NCBI GenBank assembly: GCA_949318235.1
Contig: OX439130.1
Coordinates: forward strand, 41,293,540 to 41,357,539
Direction: 5' to 3'
Length of the DNA stretch: 64,000 nucleotides
Source: Ecdyonurus torrentis
Taxonomy: Eukaryota; Arthropoda; Insecta; Ephemeroptera; Heptageniidae
Positions 1 to 14,725 of this stretch are shown piece after piece. The notes below the pieces were generated by a model that saw only the letters and a program-made list of their open reading frames with translations, did no database searches and was not told where the DNA came from. A program made the position numbers and the translations under genes. Position 1 is the stretch's first letter. Each line of letters opens with the position of its first letter.

Positions 1-2379
1 ATAGAACGTTTTGTGACATTATAATTAAAAAAGATATACTATATTCAATCAAAAACCGATTTCTAAATAAATATATAAATAAGATAATTAATACTTTATT
101 CTAATGCTTTATAATCGTCTTAGAAACTTTCTATTTATACTGCAAAAAAAAGAAGAAAAAAAATTATGCATGCATCATAAAGTAAAATATTAAACTGTTG
201 ATTAATGTTGTGCGTGGAGGAAAAAATAATACGATTAGTATGTCTGCATTATTAAACACAAATTTTTAAAATTTTGAAGTTTCTAAACTCTGTATTTATT
301 ATTATTATAGATGGGATTTTAATGGTAAGCAAAAAAAAAAAAAAAAAAAAAAACTTTATGCACACTCACATTTTTAATACAGTACGTGATATTGTGTGTA
401 AATTGTATTTTAAAAGTAGTTAATGAATATATACTAACAAAGGGAACAAAGAGCATAATATTTAAAAAAAAAAAAAAAAAAAAACTTTGGCTTCTCCAGG
501 AATTTTAGAGTGAATATTAATAAATAACAGAATAAATCACAGAAATCCACGCTTTTTCAATTATTATAATATGAAAAATATATCAGAATTATAAGAAGTA
601 CACATCGATTTAAAAATTTAAGAATTAATATGAAAAAAATAAATAAAAATACCATATAACCGACAGTTTTCAAACGTAACAGAATGAAACAGTCTAGATA
701 AAATATTCATAATTTTTTTTCTAAGCAAAATTCCACATCAACGCATTATATTTTTACAGTGTAAAGTAAGTACGTACTGTACATACAACAAGTATTATGC
801 ATCACGTAAGCTATTTGTATGCAGAATGTATGTCATGCCCGGTGAAAGATGAAAGTTACACGTATATAGAAAAAAAAAAAAAGATGCTGCTGAGAGGCCT
901 AAAGGAGCAAGTACGATATAATATATTTTTACGTTAAAGTAACATAACACGTTCTGATTTTTTTTCTCATACTTTCCTTCATTATGACCCACAATATATA
1001 TATAAAAAAACATAGGAGAAAAGAATAAAATATATTTTTTTATTTATGAATTAATAATAACAAAATAATTGATTATCCCTAAGATGCAACAAGATTTTAA
1101 TCATTTTGATTAAAGATATGTATGTCACGTATTTTGTTTACAAGATTCAAGGTGAAAGTCAAAAATAGTTTCAAATGACTTTTTGAAGAGTGTATGTTTA
1201 GCCTGTTTTATTATTATTTTTTTTTAAATAGTTACTTATACTTTTAACGGTAAAAAAATAGAAAATGAAAATATATAATTTAAATAAAGGATGGGTTTTA
1301 TTCCTTTCATTTTTTATTATTATAAATTTTATTTTATCTACATTTATTTTAGATTTGTACAGACCGAAATAATTACATTTTTTTATTTTATCTAAGTAAT
1401 AATGTATTATTGCATGAGTTAACATTTTCTTTTTCTTCAATTTTTGAAGATTTCTAGATTAAAAATTCCAGTTATTACTACATTGTTCTTAACATTGCGT
1501 GTATATTTTTTTAATTGAAAATTATTTTCTATAATGTGATAAATGGATTTAGATTAATTTAACAATGTAATACAAAGATTTAGGTAACAACAAAGACAAT
1601 TTCATTTTAAATTTATGACAAATGAAACTGATAATTAAAATGTAATTGAAAATACATACATGTAATTAGAGGGTGTTTCAGTAAATCAAATTATAATGGA
1701 AATCTTAATGACATATTTTTTTTTGTTACGCAAAGAAATTTACACACGGATTGTATGAATTTTGAAACTTTTTCTTTCTATTTTTTTTAAGACTGATATT
1801 TTTTCCCAGAACAAAACAATATATTTTTTATGTTTGTTTTAAAAAATATATAAATTCAAAATTATACAACAAATTTGAACTTTTTAAGTAAATCTCTTCC
1901 TGGTCAAAATTTTACTCTCATTACTTTCCTATCTTTCAATCTCAAAGTTATTGTTCTTATTGTTTGGGATATAAAAACAATAAATAATTGCTTCAAATAA
2001 AAATTGACGTTTATAGTGTAATTTACAAGATAAAATAGACCATATTTTATATTTTAAGGATGCTTCCGTATATGAATATGACCACAAGATAAAATGTGGT
2101 AAACTTATATATTTTTATTAAAGATGCTAATAAAAAATACCGAAAGCTATAATATATATTTTATAACAAGAAATAATAATACAAAAAAAAAAAAAAAACG
2201 AAAAAGTTGTTTCGTGAATTGCTTACTCACGTCAAAGATTTATTTTTCAGTCATCATCAGTTATGTATACGAACATTATTAAGTGTGTAGTAGTTTATTT
2301 ATTATTTAGTCACACTTATTTCACAAGGCAATACGGTAACATTGCACACAGTTTAATTTGTATTGCTTTTATGTTTTAG
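1..2379. other. Intron or upstream flank of the FAS1 gene; no gene seen
   Basis: AT-rich sequence with A-runs near 331-353 and 464-484. No signal-peptide exon could be supported. It ends in the acceptor of the Gln-rich exon, so at least its 3' part is intronic. Short minus-strand frames here have no coding character. Confidence 0.6.
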
Positions 2380-2584
2380 GCTCAACAGTCACAAAATCCA
2401 AACTACAGATTCACTGGTCAAGAATTTCCTGCTTTTAGCCAGCAAGGTTCTCAACAAGTTTCCAATTTCTTCCGACCCAGTCAGCAACAACTACAGCAGT
2501 TCCAAGCTCAACCTAATCCAACCCCAGCTCAGGCTATCCAGCCGCCCTTACCAACTTTCCAACAACCTCCTCCACCAAGTTTTC

Positions 2585-2652
<68 letters not shown>

Positions 2653-3099
2653 AATTTCCAGCAACCCCAACAACAAAACTTCCAATCTCAGAGCAACTTC
2701 CAACAACCTCAGAATAATTTCCAGCAACAGAAACCCAGTTTCCAACCTTCATCTCAAGTTAACTTCCAACAACCCCAAACTACATTCCAGCAACCTCAAA
2801 ATTTCCAACAAACTCCTTTCCCCCAGCAAAATTTCCAGCAGTTTAATCAACCTCAGCAGAATACATTCCAACAATCCCAAGTTAGACCCCAGCAACAACA
2901 GAACTTCCAGCAGCAGGCCAGTTTTAAACCCCAACAGACATTCGATAAGGCTGCTCTACAGTCATTCGGAGCTCCACAAGCTCCCCCTGCATCAAACTTT
3001 GCCCAGCAACAGCCTCAGCAACCCCAGAGAAACACTCAAGCACCAGTAGCGGCACCTACTACAACTACCACTATTGCTACACCCACCACCCCATCGCAG
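2380..3099 (+). CDS. FAS1 gene, exon encoding the Gln-rich region (phase 0-0)
   Basis: The exon is preceded by a T-rich tract and TTTTAG and followed by GTAAGA. It has 240 open codons from AQQSQNPNYRFTGQEFPAF onward. It contains 23 uninterrupted CAA codons (2584-2652), then repeated NFQQ, FQQPQ and QQQ units, and ends in a Thr/Pro stretch. The correct frame reads CAA as Gln; an Asn-rich open frame over the same bases is a shadow. A TAG immediately before the first codon shows that splicing is needed. Confidence 0.88.
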
Positions 3100-3246
3100 G
3101 TAAGATCGTGAAACGTATATCATCTTTGCCAATTTTGCCTTTATTTTTATTATATATTTTTAGTATTATATTTTTATTAACATAATAATATTGAGGATTT
3201 CATTTTTAGTTGGTAAAATGCATAAGTTATAATAAACATTCTCTCT

Positions 3247-3292
<46 letters not shown>

Positions 3293-6200
3293 TAATCTTT
3301 TTAACAGGTCTTCTTACATAGTAATATTTTCTTGCACATTTTATATTGTAAAACACTTCTATGTATATCGATAACATCATCAAAATATCGGCAATTTTTT
3401 TCCCCTCTTTTTATATACTCGTTATTGGAAAACATAATAAACATTTTTTTTAAACTATACAGGAGCAGCTTCAACGTCAGTACACACAACAGCTACGTCA
3501 GCGTGCCGAGTTATTACAACAATTATCTTTGGCCACCACCCCCGCTCCTGATACCCAACAACCCGGAATCAACTCCGTATTCCTTGCCAATGGACAAAAA
3601 CTTCAGGTCCTCACTGTAAACCCTAAGACAGCTGCACCTGCAGCAACTACCCCTAAACCTAAACCTCCAGTACAAGCCATCAAAGCACCAGGAGGTCTTT
3701 TAGATGCAGTGACCCAGGGAGTGGTACCAAATGGAGTCAATTATGAGGTCATCAGACAGAAACAAGATGGAGATTTGGAGAATATTCAAGGATTACCTTC
3801 TGACTTGCCACGTAAAGTAAGTAACTTTCTTGCATTGGTTTTCATACACGCAAAAATAAAAAATACTGTGCTCCGATCAGATTATTTAATTGCATGTTTG
3901 AGTATGAATATAAAATGTGCAATATGTTCACGGCATATATGAGTGGCGAGATATCTCTATTTATGAGTTTAAGTACTGTACAATAAGCGTAACAATAAGC
4001 CTGCTGGAAAGAGATAAAAATATGATTGGTGTATGTAATTTCTTTTAGTAAATTTCAAAAATTACGTTTCATATTTATGTAGAAATTTTAACGCAAAAAT
4101 GTAAAAGTTTTATTTACTTATCGGGTATTGAGGATAATTACAAAAGGGATAAAAAAATTAAATGAGTACATGCATTATCAAGGAAATTAAATTAATTAGA
4201 AATAACAGTGAAGTAATTTTGCGATATGGTAATCAATATTGCAAAGTTTTGCCACACGCAAAAATGAATCGAATTAATAGCATTTCATGCATTGTTTTCT
4301 CAGGTAACATTCGTGATTCTCGAAGAACAAGATGATGGTTCCTACAAGGTTCAGGGTGTACGTAAGGGTGCCGGTGTCCCTGAAGGTTCAGATATTGCTG
4401 CTGAAGCCGCCAAGGCCGCAGCCACTGGTGAGGAAGAATCCAAGGAAGTTCAGTCTTTGATTCAGAAACTTCAAGACGGACGTCTGAAACTGCCATCTCA
4501 TGACAGTGTTCCCGCTGGTACTCGCACCACTCCTCGTACTATAATTCCTACTACCACTACAACCACGACTACATATAGACCTCGTCCTACCACCCAACAA
4601 ACCACTCGTGCCTTTATTTCTACTACCCCAACCCCAGCTTTCATTCCCACCCTGCCACCTGCAACCTTTGCACCTGTTCTCCCATCCAGAGGTAGCGAGG
4701 CATCGCAGAGTAACCAGGTCAATCTGCAAGTGCCGTCACCTACCAGGGTGAGTTTAACCTGTTCAAACAACAAGTATTACTATTACTGGCTGGCTTTCAG
4801 CTTTTTTTTTTTTTTTTTTTTTTTAATTCAGAGATGAGATATCATATGAAGACAACGTAATTTAATAACAATGAGAACTTCGTATTTCTCAATTTATTTT
4901 GCACTGTGAATGTTTAACTGTAGCGTTTAAAACTTAAAACGTTTAATTTTTTAAACATTTTATTTTATATAATTTAATAAGTAAATGTAAGATTTTTTAG
5001 GAGAGTATACGCCAAATAAAATACCTACTCAATTATAAGTGATTCTCACGTGACACCCGGAAGTTGCGCTGTGCACTGATACTATAACATGTATTTAAAG
5101 CAAGTCTATATCTATATATATGTATAACAATTGAAGAAGAGTGCGAGGGGAGTGAGTAATTTACATGACGCATGCTATTTTCTATTGTTCATAGTCACAT
5201 GGCACGCTCTATTTTAATGACAACATTCGTAAATGTGTGTGTGTGTGTGTTTCACGTAACTTTCAAATATTTAATTATAACGTTATACACGCATAAATTC
5301 AGGTATAATTATTATTATTTTTTTTTTTAAATCCAGAAAAAAATTTTTTTTAATGATTTTTTTTAGAAGATTACGGTCTAATTTGGTAGTTCATAGTTTT
5401 AAAAACGAGAGAAAAAAAAAGGGCTTACTTTTGTCAGTTGGAAATGAAATGCCATATAAAAAATTATAATTTATAATTAGGTTCATAAAAAGTTTGTATA
5501 TTCTGGATTTTTTTCATGCTAGTTTCCTCGTTATATTTTTTTTCAACTATTTTTATTGCACAATTTTTATTGTTTTTAAAAAAATGGTGATGATGAAATT
5601 ATTAGCATTAGTAACTTTTTTTTTCGCCACTCTGCGTAAATTAAAAATTAAGTACAAATTAAAAATATTAGTTACTCCAAAATGTCTTAATTTTTTTTAA
5701 AGAAATTAATGTAAAATCGCCAATAACAAAATTTATGCTAGGTAAGACAATTTAACAAAATGTTAAAATTTACAAAATTTATATCAAAGTTACTTAAATT
5801 TGGCACTTATGACTTCTATGAAATAAAATTTGGTATTATAATAAGATGTTTTATACATAATAAATCCGTTAGAAAATTGTTGTGGAGTGTTTGCACGTTT
5901 GACCTTACGAGTGTAAAAACGTGTTCAACTTACGCTGAATACCAAAGAAATTATTATAGAGAAGTGAAAATTAGTGAAATCAAGAGTGCGTGACTTTTGA
6001 CGCTTTTGTTTTCCATTCTTTACAAAAATGAATTTTGTTCAACATCAAATCGAACACATGTTTAATTTTTCATAATGCATCAATCTTTTCAAATAGTCGT
6101 GTTAGAAATTTTTACCAAAATTTTTGATCTGATAAAAAAAAAAATCCAAATTTGGAGCAATACTATCACTTTTTCGCCTATCGTATTATATGCACAAAAG

Positions 6201-8868
6201 GGTGGGGCTTTGAGGTTAAAGTTAGAATTCATAAACTTTATTCATAAGGAAAAGTAATAATAATAGTAAATAAATCTAGAACGTTTTTATTAGATTCATT
6301 TTGAGAAAGGTGCGTATATTCTTGCCCTAAATAAGTATTTCACGAAATAAGTTCAGTGCAAAAAGTTATAGTATTATAGAATGGCATTTTGTACGAGCAA
6401 AATTTGTAATCATTATTTAGCTACCATTTTAAAGAGATAGAGCAACTCTTTTAATAAAAACAGCCACCCACACTAGATAATAAATTTAAAATAAAGCTGT
6501 ACATATATTATTCTGGAGAGACTATAATATTATTTTAATGTATTTGTATATGACCAATTATTGCCATAATAATAATTGAACATTTTGTACGACTGCCATA
6601 TATTCTATACAGACGCACGTTACTAAAATTTTCTATTTTATTGTTGGTGCGTGTACGCACGTTTTTCAGTTTCACTTTAAAATTAAATGCATTCTGCATG
6701 AATGATGTAAAAAAAATTACAGCATGCATATTAGATAAAATAAATTTTGAAAATTTGAAATTCTATAGACAGAAATCATAAATCATTTCTTTTGGTTTCA
6801 GTCTCAGCCCAAGAAGACCTCCAGTTCGTCGTCCCTTGGTGATGCTCTGCGTGCTCAGGGTCTCCGCTCCATGGCACAGTTCCTTGAGCAGGTCGGCCTT
6901 GACCGTGCATTGAATGACTCCGGTGAGTTTGTCACTGAAGTTCTCAATTTAATATGACAGTCAAACTTTTTCTTTTAAGATCTTCTTTAATGATAAAAAA
7001 AAAAAAAAAAAAAAATGAAAGTAAATGAAAAAAATAAATCTTTTCAGGATGAGATGTATGAAAGTAGTAATTATAAATTTCTTTGCGTGCTCGGGATTAC
7101 TGTCAAGAATAATAAGAATTAAATATTTTCTTAATCGCGTTATGATATCATATAATAAATCAAGGAATCCGTGAATACATTGTCTCTATCTCTGTCTATG
7201 TATATTTAATTTCTCTGTCTGTCTGGATGATGAATTATCAGTCAATAATACAATTAATATTTTAACGTGTTTTGTTTTGTATTTTAACAGCACCCTATAC
7301 GATGTTTGCACCCACCGATCTCGCTTTCCGTGCTCTGCTACTTGAACTGGGCGGTGCTGACCGCGCTCAAGCTAAATTCCGGGCCAGTCCACGTCTTTTA
7401 AGTGGGGTGAGTGACCTCTGACCTCTTCAACATTGACCCACTTCCCCTCCTCCCTTCTCCTGCTATCAATATATTTAGAGAATTCTATGGACCTAATGAC
7501 TAACAATTCTCACGTGATCAGGAGATGAGAGTAACGTATAATATATAACATTAAAATCTTTCTTTTGAACCAGTAACCCTAAATAAAGTAATTTAAAAGT
7601 GAAATATTTGAATTGATTTTTAATGAAACTATTGCATGCTATAAATTATTAATTTTAAATTATTAAAAATATGTTTAAAAACTTTCCCCTATATGTTTCC
7701 CTCTGTTCATATGTTATTGAACTATATACTGTATAAATTATATTTTTTAAAGACAATAAGATTTTTTATGTTTTGTTTTTATACGGTAATGAATGAAGTG
7801 TTTACTAACTTGATTGACAGCTGTTGCTCCACCACGTGATTCCTGGTGGTTTCAACGTTGAAGATCTTCAAGATGAGATGACAGGAGTCAGTCTTGCGGG
7901 TACTCAGCTTCGTGTTAACGTATATGCTAATACTGACCCCAACTTTAATTCACGCAAGGTAAGACAACTCAATTCTGAACACGTCTGAACACGATTAAAA
8001 CCGTCTTTTATACACTTGAGTGAATATTATAATAAAGTCTCTAATTTCTCGAAATTTCCTTCACAAAATATTAAAATTATGCTTAATTATTACATAAATA
8101 AAATAAAATCAACACATAAAAATTAATCGATATGAATAATGCAAGTTCTATTATATTACCATACATTTGTTTGAAAGTATTATTTTCAAGAAGTGTGTTT
8201 CACATAATTATACCACTTCACTAATTTTTACGTATTTGGTAAAAATAATTTTAACGACAACATTCGCAAATCAATAATTATGTATGTATAAGAGTAATGA
8301 ATAAATTTATTCCTGAATGAAGTATATTTCAAAGTCCAAATAAAATATACTCGCTATACTTGATAATAAATATTATCAGTTTGAATGAAATAAGTAAACA
8401 ACGTCACGCACAAACAACATGTATATGACATTGCACTTAATTAAACTAATTCTTGTATACATTACGCTTGCATTCAAATCAACTGCAAACTATACACTGA
8501 ATAGCTTTCTCAGTTCCACAAGGTAGACAAAATATCATTCTTCTATTATAACAACATGTATGAAACTGTATCATGGTACTTTGGATAAAAAAAAAATAGT
8601 ATAGACAGAGTATACGGATAATAACCACAAAGGTTCGTCTCACATTGCATACTTAAAAACAGGATATTAAAACGCACACGCGCAAAGCTTCTTAAAATCT
8701 CAAGGTAAATGTTCATTACTCCGCCTTCCATATGCCATGTAATTTGCTATTAATCATTTTTTTTTTAAATAATTTAATTTATCGATATTTCCTTCACTTT
8801 ATTTCATAGAAATTATCTTTGACTTTGAGAAAACCATGACCTTTCATAATAAAAATTTAATTTTATAT

Positions 8869-8905
<37 letters not shown>

Positions 8906-10874
8906 ACATTAAAAGAAAAACAAGAATATTCAGATTTCTACAAACGCTTGTTGCATTTTCTGATGTAAAATATGAATTAAAAAAAACTACTGTTCCAGTA
9001 TTTCTGCAAAGTGTGTATGCATCATGAATTACTAATTTGATAATTTATTTAAGACGTATAATATGCATTTACTGGTATTAAAAAAAGTACATACATTGTT
9101 TTTAGAGCATAATTTCAAATAAATTTTAAAACTCACAAATATAATTAATTACTAATCAAGGTTAAAATTAAACCATGATTATTCCATCCAACTGCTTAGA
9201 AAGGTTGTAATGTTTTAAAAATAGGTATGAGATGAGAAAGGGATAGTTAATTATAGTTGACGCTATAGAAGATACAAACAACTAACTAGTTTCAAAGTAA
9301 ATAAAAAAAAAGTACTTTCTTTCTGCGAAGAGTTGACAGGCCAGTTTGCAGTTCATTAAGTTTTGCCTTGTAAGTAACGGAAACGTTAATTCAAGTGAAA
9401 CTTCAATTATATAAAGTAATTTATGTTTGTAATTAATTAACTCGTAAAAATCATCATACTTACCTAAACTTTTGAAAATTTGAAAATCAAGTTCATTCAT
9501 TAGTATAACATAATTATTTACATGAAAATATTTTTCTTTATAATACAATTTGCTCGACGAAAGTTAATTTTATTGCTAACTCGCTAGCTTTATTCAGAAA
9601 TAAAATTTTTTGTTTGTGGTTTAAAAACAAAGTATTTATATTTACAGTAACACAAAAAGTGTTTCAAAATGATCTTAAAAAAGAGAAAATTAGATCCGAG
9701 TATTAGATCATGATGCGCTAAAAATATAGTGCCTGTGATATTTTCATAAAAATATATAAATATAATAACAAATTGCTAACGTCTTTTGAGTATACTTTTG
9801 ATATGATTGCAAAGCAAAAAACATTACACAATATATAACAAAACTATAGAGGAAATTAATTTTTTATTTTAATTACCACAACCGCAATTAATAACAATAA
9901 TTTTCTGTCCAGGTTGTGACGATCAACGGAGGTTCTATTGTTGAGAGGTCAAAGGATATCATCTTGCCCGGAGGCAGCGTGGCTCACGCCGTCAGTCGCG
10001 TGCTCTTCCCTCTGCCTGTAGGTGACCTGCTGACCTCCCTAGAGGCTGACCCTGCTAGAAGATTTGGTCGCTTTGTACGCGCTGCCAAGGAGTCTGGTAT
10101 TGATGAGCTTCTCAAAGCACCTTTACCTGACAGCCCAGGTAAGATAATACTGACGTAACTTTGATACAGACCATTGAAATTAAATTGAGAACTCATGCGG
10201 TTGAAAATATAATTCAAAGGATCCATTAATTTAAATCAGTTCAAATTTTAAAACCCTCTCTTCTCTAATAAGTCTAAAATCAAAATGTTTTAAAAATACA
10301 AGCTAACTTTTTGTTGAAGTATAATATATAAAAATGAATCTAAACTTTAATTTTTTTTTTATACGATTATAGTATTGAAAATAATGCAACAATACAAAAT
10401 TTCAAGTTGAAATATAACATGCACGTGAAATGCATTACAAACCCATTTTATTGCTCTAATTTATCACACAATATAAGCAAGGTTATATATGTTTTGTATT
10501 ATATAAGAAACATTGAAACAAATTACGTTTAGTACGCCTTCATGACTTAACTGAAAATTTTTTAACAATTGTATATTTAACTCTCTTTTTTCTTCCCAGT
10601 AATTTTATTCTCATTAGTATAAATTAAATAATTTAATAAGGTTGAAACAATTTATATGAAATTAAATATTAAACTCATAGTCACACCCTTGTATACATAA
10701 AATTATAATGTAATTGATATGACACAAATTTTAATTTAATTTGCTTTTGTTTTTGTTTTCTGCTAAATACATGTGCTTAATGTTATCATTATACAAATTG
10801 CATGGTGTACTCTATAAGTACAATTTATTATTATTATTTTTCTTTTTTTTTTTACATGGATATATAAATATTGC

Positions 10875-10915
<41 letters not shown>

Positions 10916-13900
10916 ACTTTTATGTCAAATAATATTTCTAGAACCGTCAATTAGAAAAAAAAATGAAAAGTTTATAAGAAAGTAAAATTATAACTTTTTA
11001 TCAAAAACTATTCTTATAGAAATCTTTTACGAATTTTAAAAAGTCAATTCAGAATTAATAACATCTAAATTTGTTCCATATAAAATAAAAGATGTTAAAT
11101 GATTGAAAGGAGATGACAGCAGGGTTATCGACGAATACTCTCACAATTTAACAATAAATAAACAACAATGAAGTCACGACTTTTACTTCATCATCATTGT
11201 TATTTGTCATTGTCTTATTCTTAATTAAATCATTAAAAAAAATAATATAGACATTTATCTCCCTTTAATAAAAAAAAAAAGAGTTAAAAAAATGTATAAT
11301 ATTTCATACGTTTAATTGATTTTAATCTTCACAGTTGTAAACAATATGTGTTATATTGTTATAATTATATCACTGTTTTTATAATAAGCATTGTTTCATA
11401 AGAATAGAAAGATAATAATAATGATAAATATTTTTTAGATATCACACGCTATAAGCGATGGCGTGAAATAGGTTAAAAGAGGAAAAATAAAATATTGAAA
11501 TGAAAAGTGTTAATAAATTGTGTGTAATTCTATTATTTTGCATAACATTTTTAAAATATAATAGTTAACACAATGATATAATTACTGTAGGATGATTTTT
11601 TTTCGTAGTAAGAATTAACAAAATATCTCGTTTTATCACGATATCTTAATTTCCCTTATCAGAATCTTAGCATTTTATAGAAAACTGTTAAACGATATAA
11701 TATTAAAACAGTATATTATTATAAGTAGCATCTAATTCTTAGTGCACTTTTTTATTTTTATAATTATTAATTACAAAAAGGAGTTAAGGAAATTATTTTT
11801 TTGGAAGACTTTTAAAATAAATAAATAATGCATTCACATTACGTATTAACTTTTTCGTCATCATCAGCATTTTTTATAATACTGAACATTATAGAAATAA
11901 CATTACCATAAAACATGGTAAGCACGTAATGCAAGAACACACATAAAAACATATTATATAAAAAAGAAAGGATTGACTAGACATATAAAAGAGATAAGGT
12001 ATATATATAAAATCAATATTCATTGATAACATCTGTTGCAAATTTTTAGTGTCTTCAATAAGTATAAAAGTAAGTTTTAACGATAAAAATTCTCATTTTA
12101 AAGTTAAGTTAACGATGTTATCACCACATGTATACAGTTGATATTTTCTTCTTTGGCATGATGAGGTAATTTGCACCCACTGAGTTAACTCGTTGTCGTG
12201 TGCCAGACAGCAAACAATACTCGTCGACACTTCCAAAATTAACCTACTTTTCAATATAGAGTCTAATTTATTTTTATTTGACTTACATGAAAGGTAATTT
12301 ATACAAATACATATTATCTGAATGAAAATAAACACTATAAATTGATTTAAAATTTTAATACGTACGATTTTGCAATTTGTGGATGATGTAAAAAAAAAAA
12401 ATTTAAACTTGAATTTAGTGTTACTCTTTTTAATTTAAGTCTTATAGGTGTTTTCATTTTGTTACGTATGTAAAAGTTTTGTTTTATGAATATACGTTTA
12501 ATTCTAATTAATATTACATAGTTTTTTTATGAACTGTACAAATTTCGATTGTATAGCTCAAGACTGCTGTGACTAAATTTATATAATATTCCATTTAGAG
12601 TTATTAAATGTGGGTGGAAGCTTTTGTAACAGAATTCAAATTCAAATTCAAATTAGTTCTTTATTCAGCAACAGAGCAAGTCCAAATACACTGAATATAA
12701 TAGAGTCAAAACAATACAAAAAGACAAAACAAACAGAATTTATATATTTAGCTTGAAAGTTATTTAGATAGTTTTGTAACGTCCAGAAATAAAGTCATGA
12801 AGGTAATTTCTTAATCTTTATTTACTTTTTAGTTTTTGGACTTATGGGCGTTAACAACAGAAACTATTGTCTCATAGCTGTACTCATGCAAAACATGACA
12901 AATTAGATCATGTCAGTAATATTGCAATACAGAAAGTAAAAACAAAAAAAAAAAAACTTATTTTAAGATACCGAGAGACGTGATTTTCATATTCATGAAC
13001 CTTTTTATATATTGTCATACATATTTTTTAACAATGTAATTTCCATATAAGAATAGCTTTTTTTTTTCGTCGACGAGATTAACATCTAATGAGAGAAAGT
13101 ATAAACAAAATGTTTGGTTATGACTTGCAGATGACGGACGCACCTACACCGTATTCGCACCTACGGATGACGCACTCACAGCCGCTTCACCTGAGATCCA
13201 AGCTCTATTAGACGGCGCAGAATCACCTGAAAGAAAGGCAGCTCTGCGCATCCTTTTGGAGAGACATATCTCTGCAGGAACTTTGTTCTCTGAGGGAGTT
13301 ACTTATTACCAAGCTGCTTCTTCTCTCGCTCCAGATCAGCCACTTAGATTGTTCAACGACAATGGTACGATTTGATAGTAATTTTTGATCACGTGATAAG
13401 TGCGTGGACAATTGCTTTTTTTATTAACCATCATGAATTACAATTTATTTATACAATTAAGGTTCACAGTCACAATTCAATGACACAAGTAGAAGTGTAT
13501 AGAAGTCTGTGTATATAAGCTTTACTTACATAGGGTGGTTGCATTAATTGATTTGAGCTTATGCTTCAACGCTACATGTTAGCAAAAAATGACATTTACA
13601 GGATAAATGCCATTTTTTATCAATTAAAAAGTAATCAATTTTTTTTAAGCTTTTTTAAACTTTTTTAAACTTTTTTTTTTTTTTTGCTTGAGCTACCAAG
13701 GAATAAAATATTAAAATCTCAACAACAGTTTAATTTCCCTAAACAAAAAGAAGAAACAAAGTTTGTTCTATGCTAATCTTTATGGGGAATGTAATGTATG
13801 ACGCTATAGCCTGCAAATTACTTCAATCAACTGCGAAAATCAAAGTTATTTTTCAATGTGTTTTAAAGAAATTAATAATAATAAATAAAAGTTGATATTA

Positions 13901-14687
13901 CACGGGAAATACGAGGGTAATATTTTTCTACGAAATCGTGCTTTTCGTAAATTGAGTTTTTTAAGTAAGTCGTGCATAATTTTACGCGTGATGCACAACA
14001 TTGTTACACTTTTATCATCCTATATACGTAGGTAGGTGTACAGTATGTCAAAAAAATGAAGGAAAAAATATATCATCAACTTTCCCCCATATTTATTGTG
14101 CTATTTTTAAAAAGATTACTACTAAATCAGGGTCGACTTATTTTATTTAAATTTTTAATTTAATTATGGTTTGCAAATTTATTTTGAGTATACATTCTTT
14201 GGCTATACAACCACAATCTTAAAAATTATTTAAACACTACCATAAAGCTAAACATTAAATAAAAGTTGTTCGTAGTTTAATATTCAGAACATAAATGTTA
14301 TGATGATTACTAACACTAATAAGTAATTTTGAATAGGACTGACAAGTTAGTATATTGAATACCAACTTGCCTTGAAACATTACTCATTTTAATAATCAAA
14401 TGATTCTGGTTCAGAGCTGCTGCGTACAAATACAAATCATTATATATTTTACTTTTAAAACGTCAATAAATGTTATAAAATATCAATGTTGCATAAAAAA
14501 GGACAATGTCATTTTTTTTTAATTCAGAGTGTAGTAATCTGTATAAAAATTAAAATATTAAAATATAAAAATACCATGGCAAGACTAGAATGTACGTAGA
14601 CACGGAAACGTTTGCAACTCAATGGTAAATTCATACAGAAAAGAAAAAAAATAATAATAATCGAAGAAATTGCGCATCGGAATTTAC

Positions 14688-14725
<38 letters not shown>

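Larger units (their letters stand above)
10139..13130 (+). other. FAS1 gene intron, 3.0 kb, with AT repeat and retroelement remnant
   Basis: GTAAGA to TTGCAG. It holds an AT dinucleotide tract (10880-10912) and a truncated retroelement (12631-12771), annotated separately. A slightly GC-richer patch near 12110-12260 is open on the minus strand but has no recognised motif. Confidence 0.75.

Noticed and set aside
2363..3049. Asn/Ser-rich 228-residue plus-strand frame over the CAA repeat, and Val- or Leu-rich minus-strand frames
   Set aside because: They are other-frame readings of the Gln-coding exon; only the Gln frame fits the splice sites and continues into the FAS1 domains.
12165..12255. 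FAPTE reading on the plus strand in a FAS1-gene intron, reminiscent of the FAPTD motif
   Set aside because: A stop lies just before it, the following residues do not resemble FAS1, and no splice sites frame it; probably chance.
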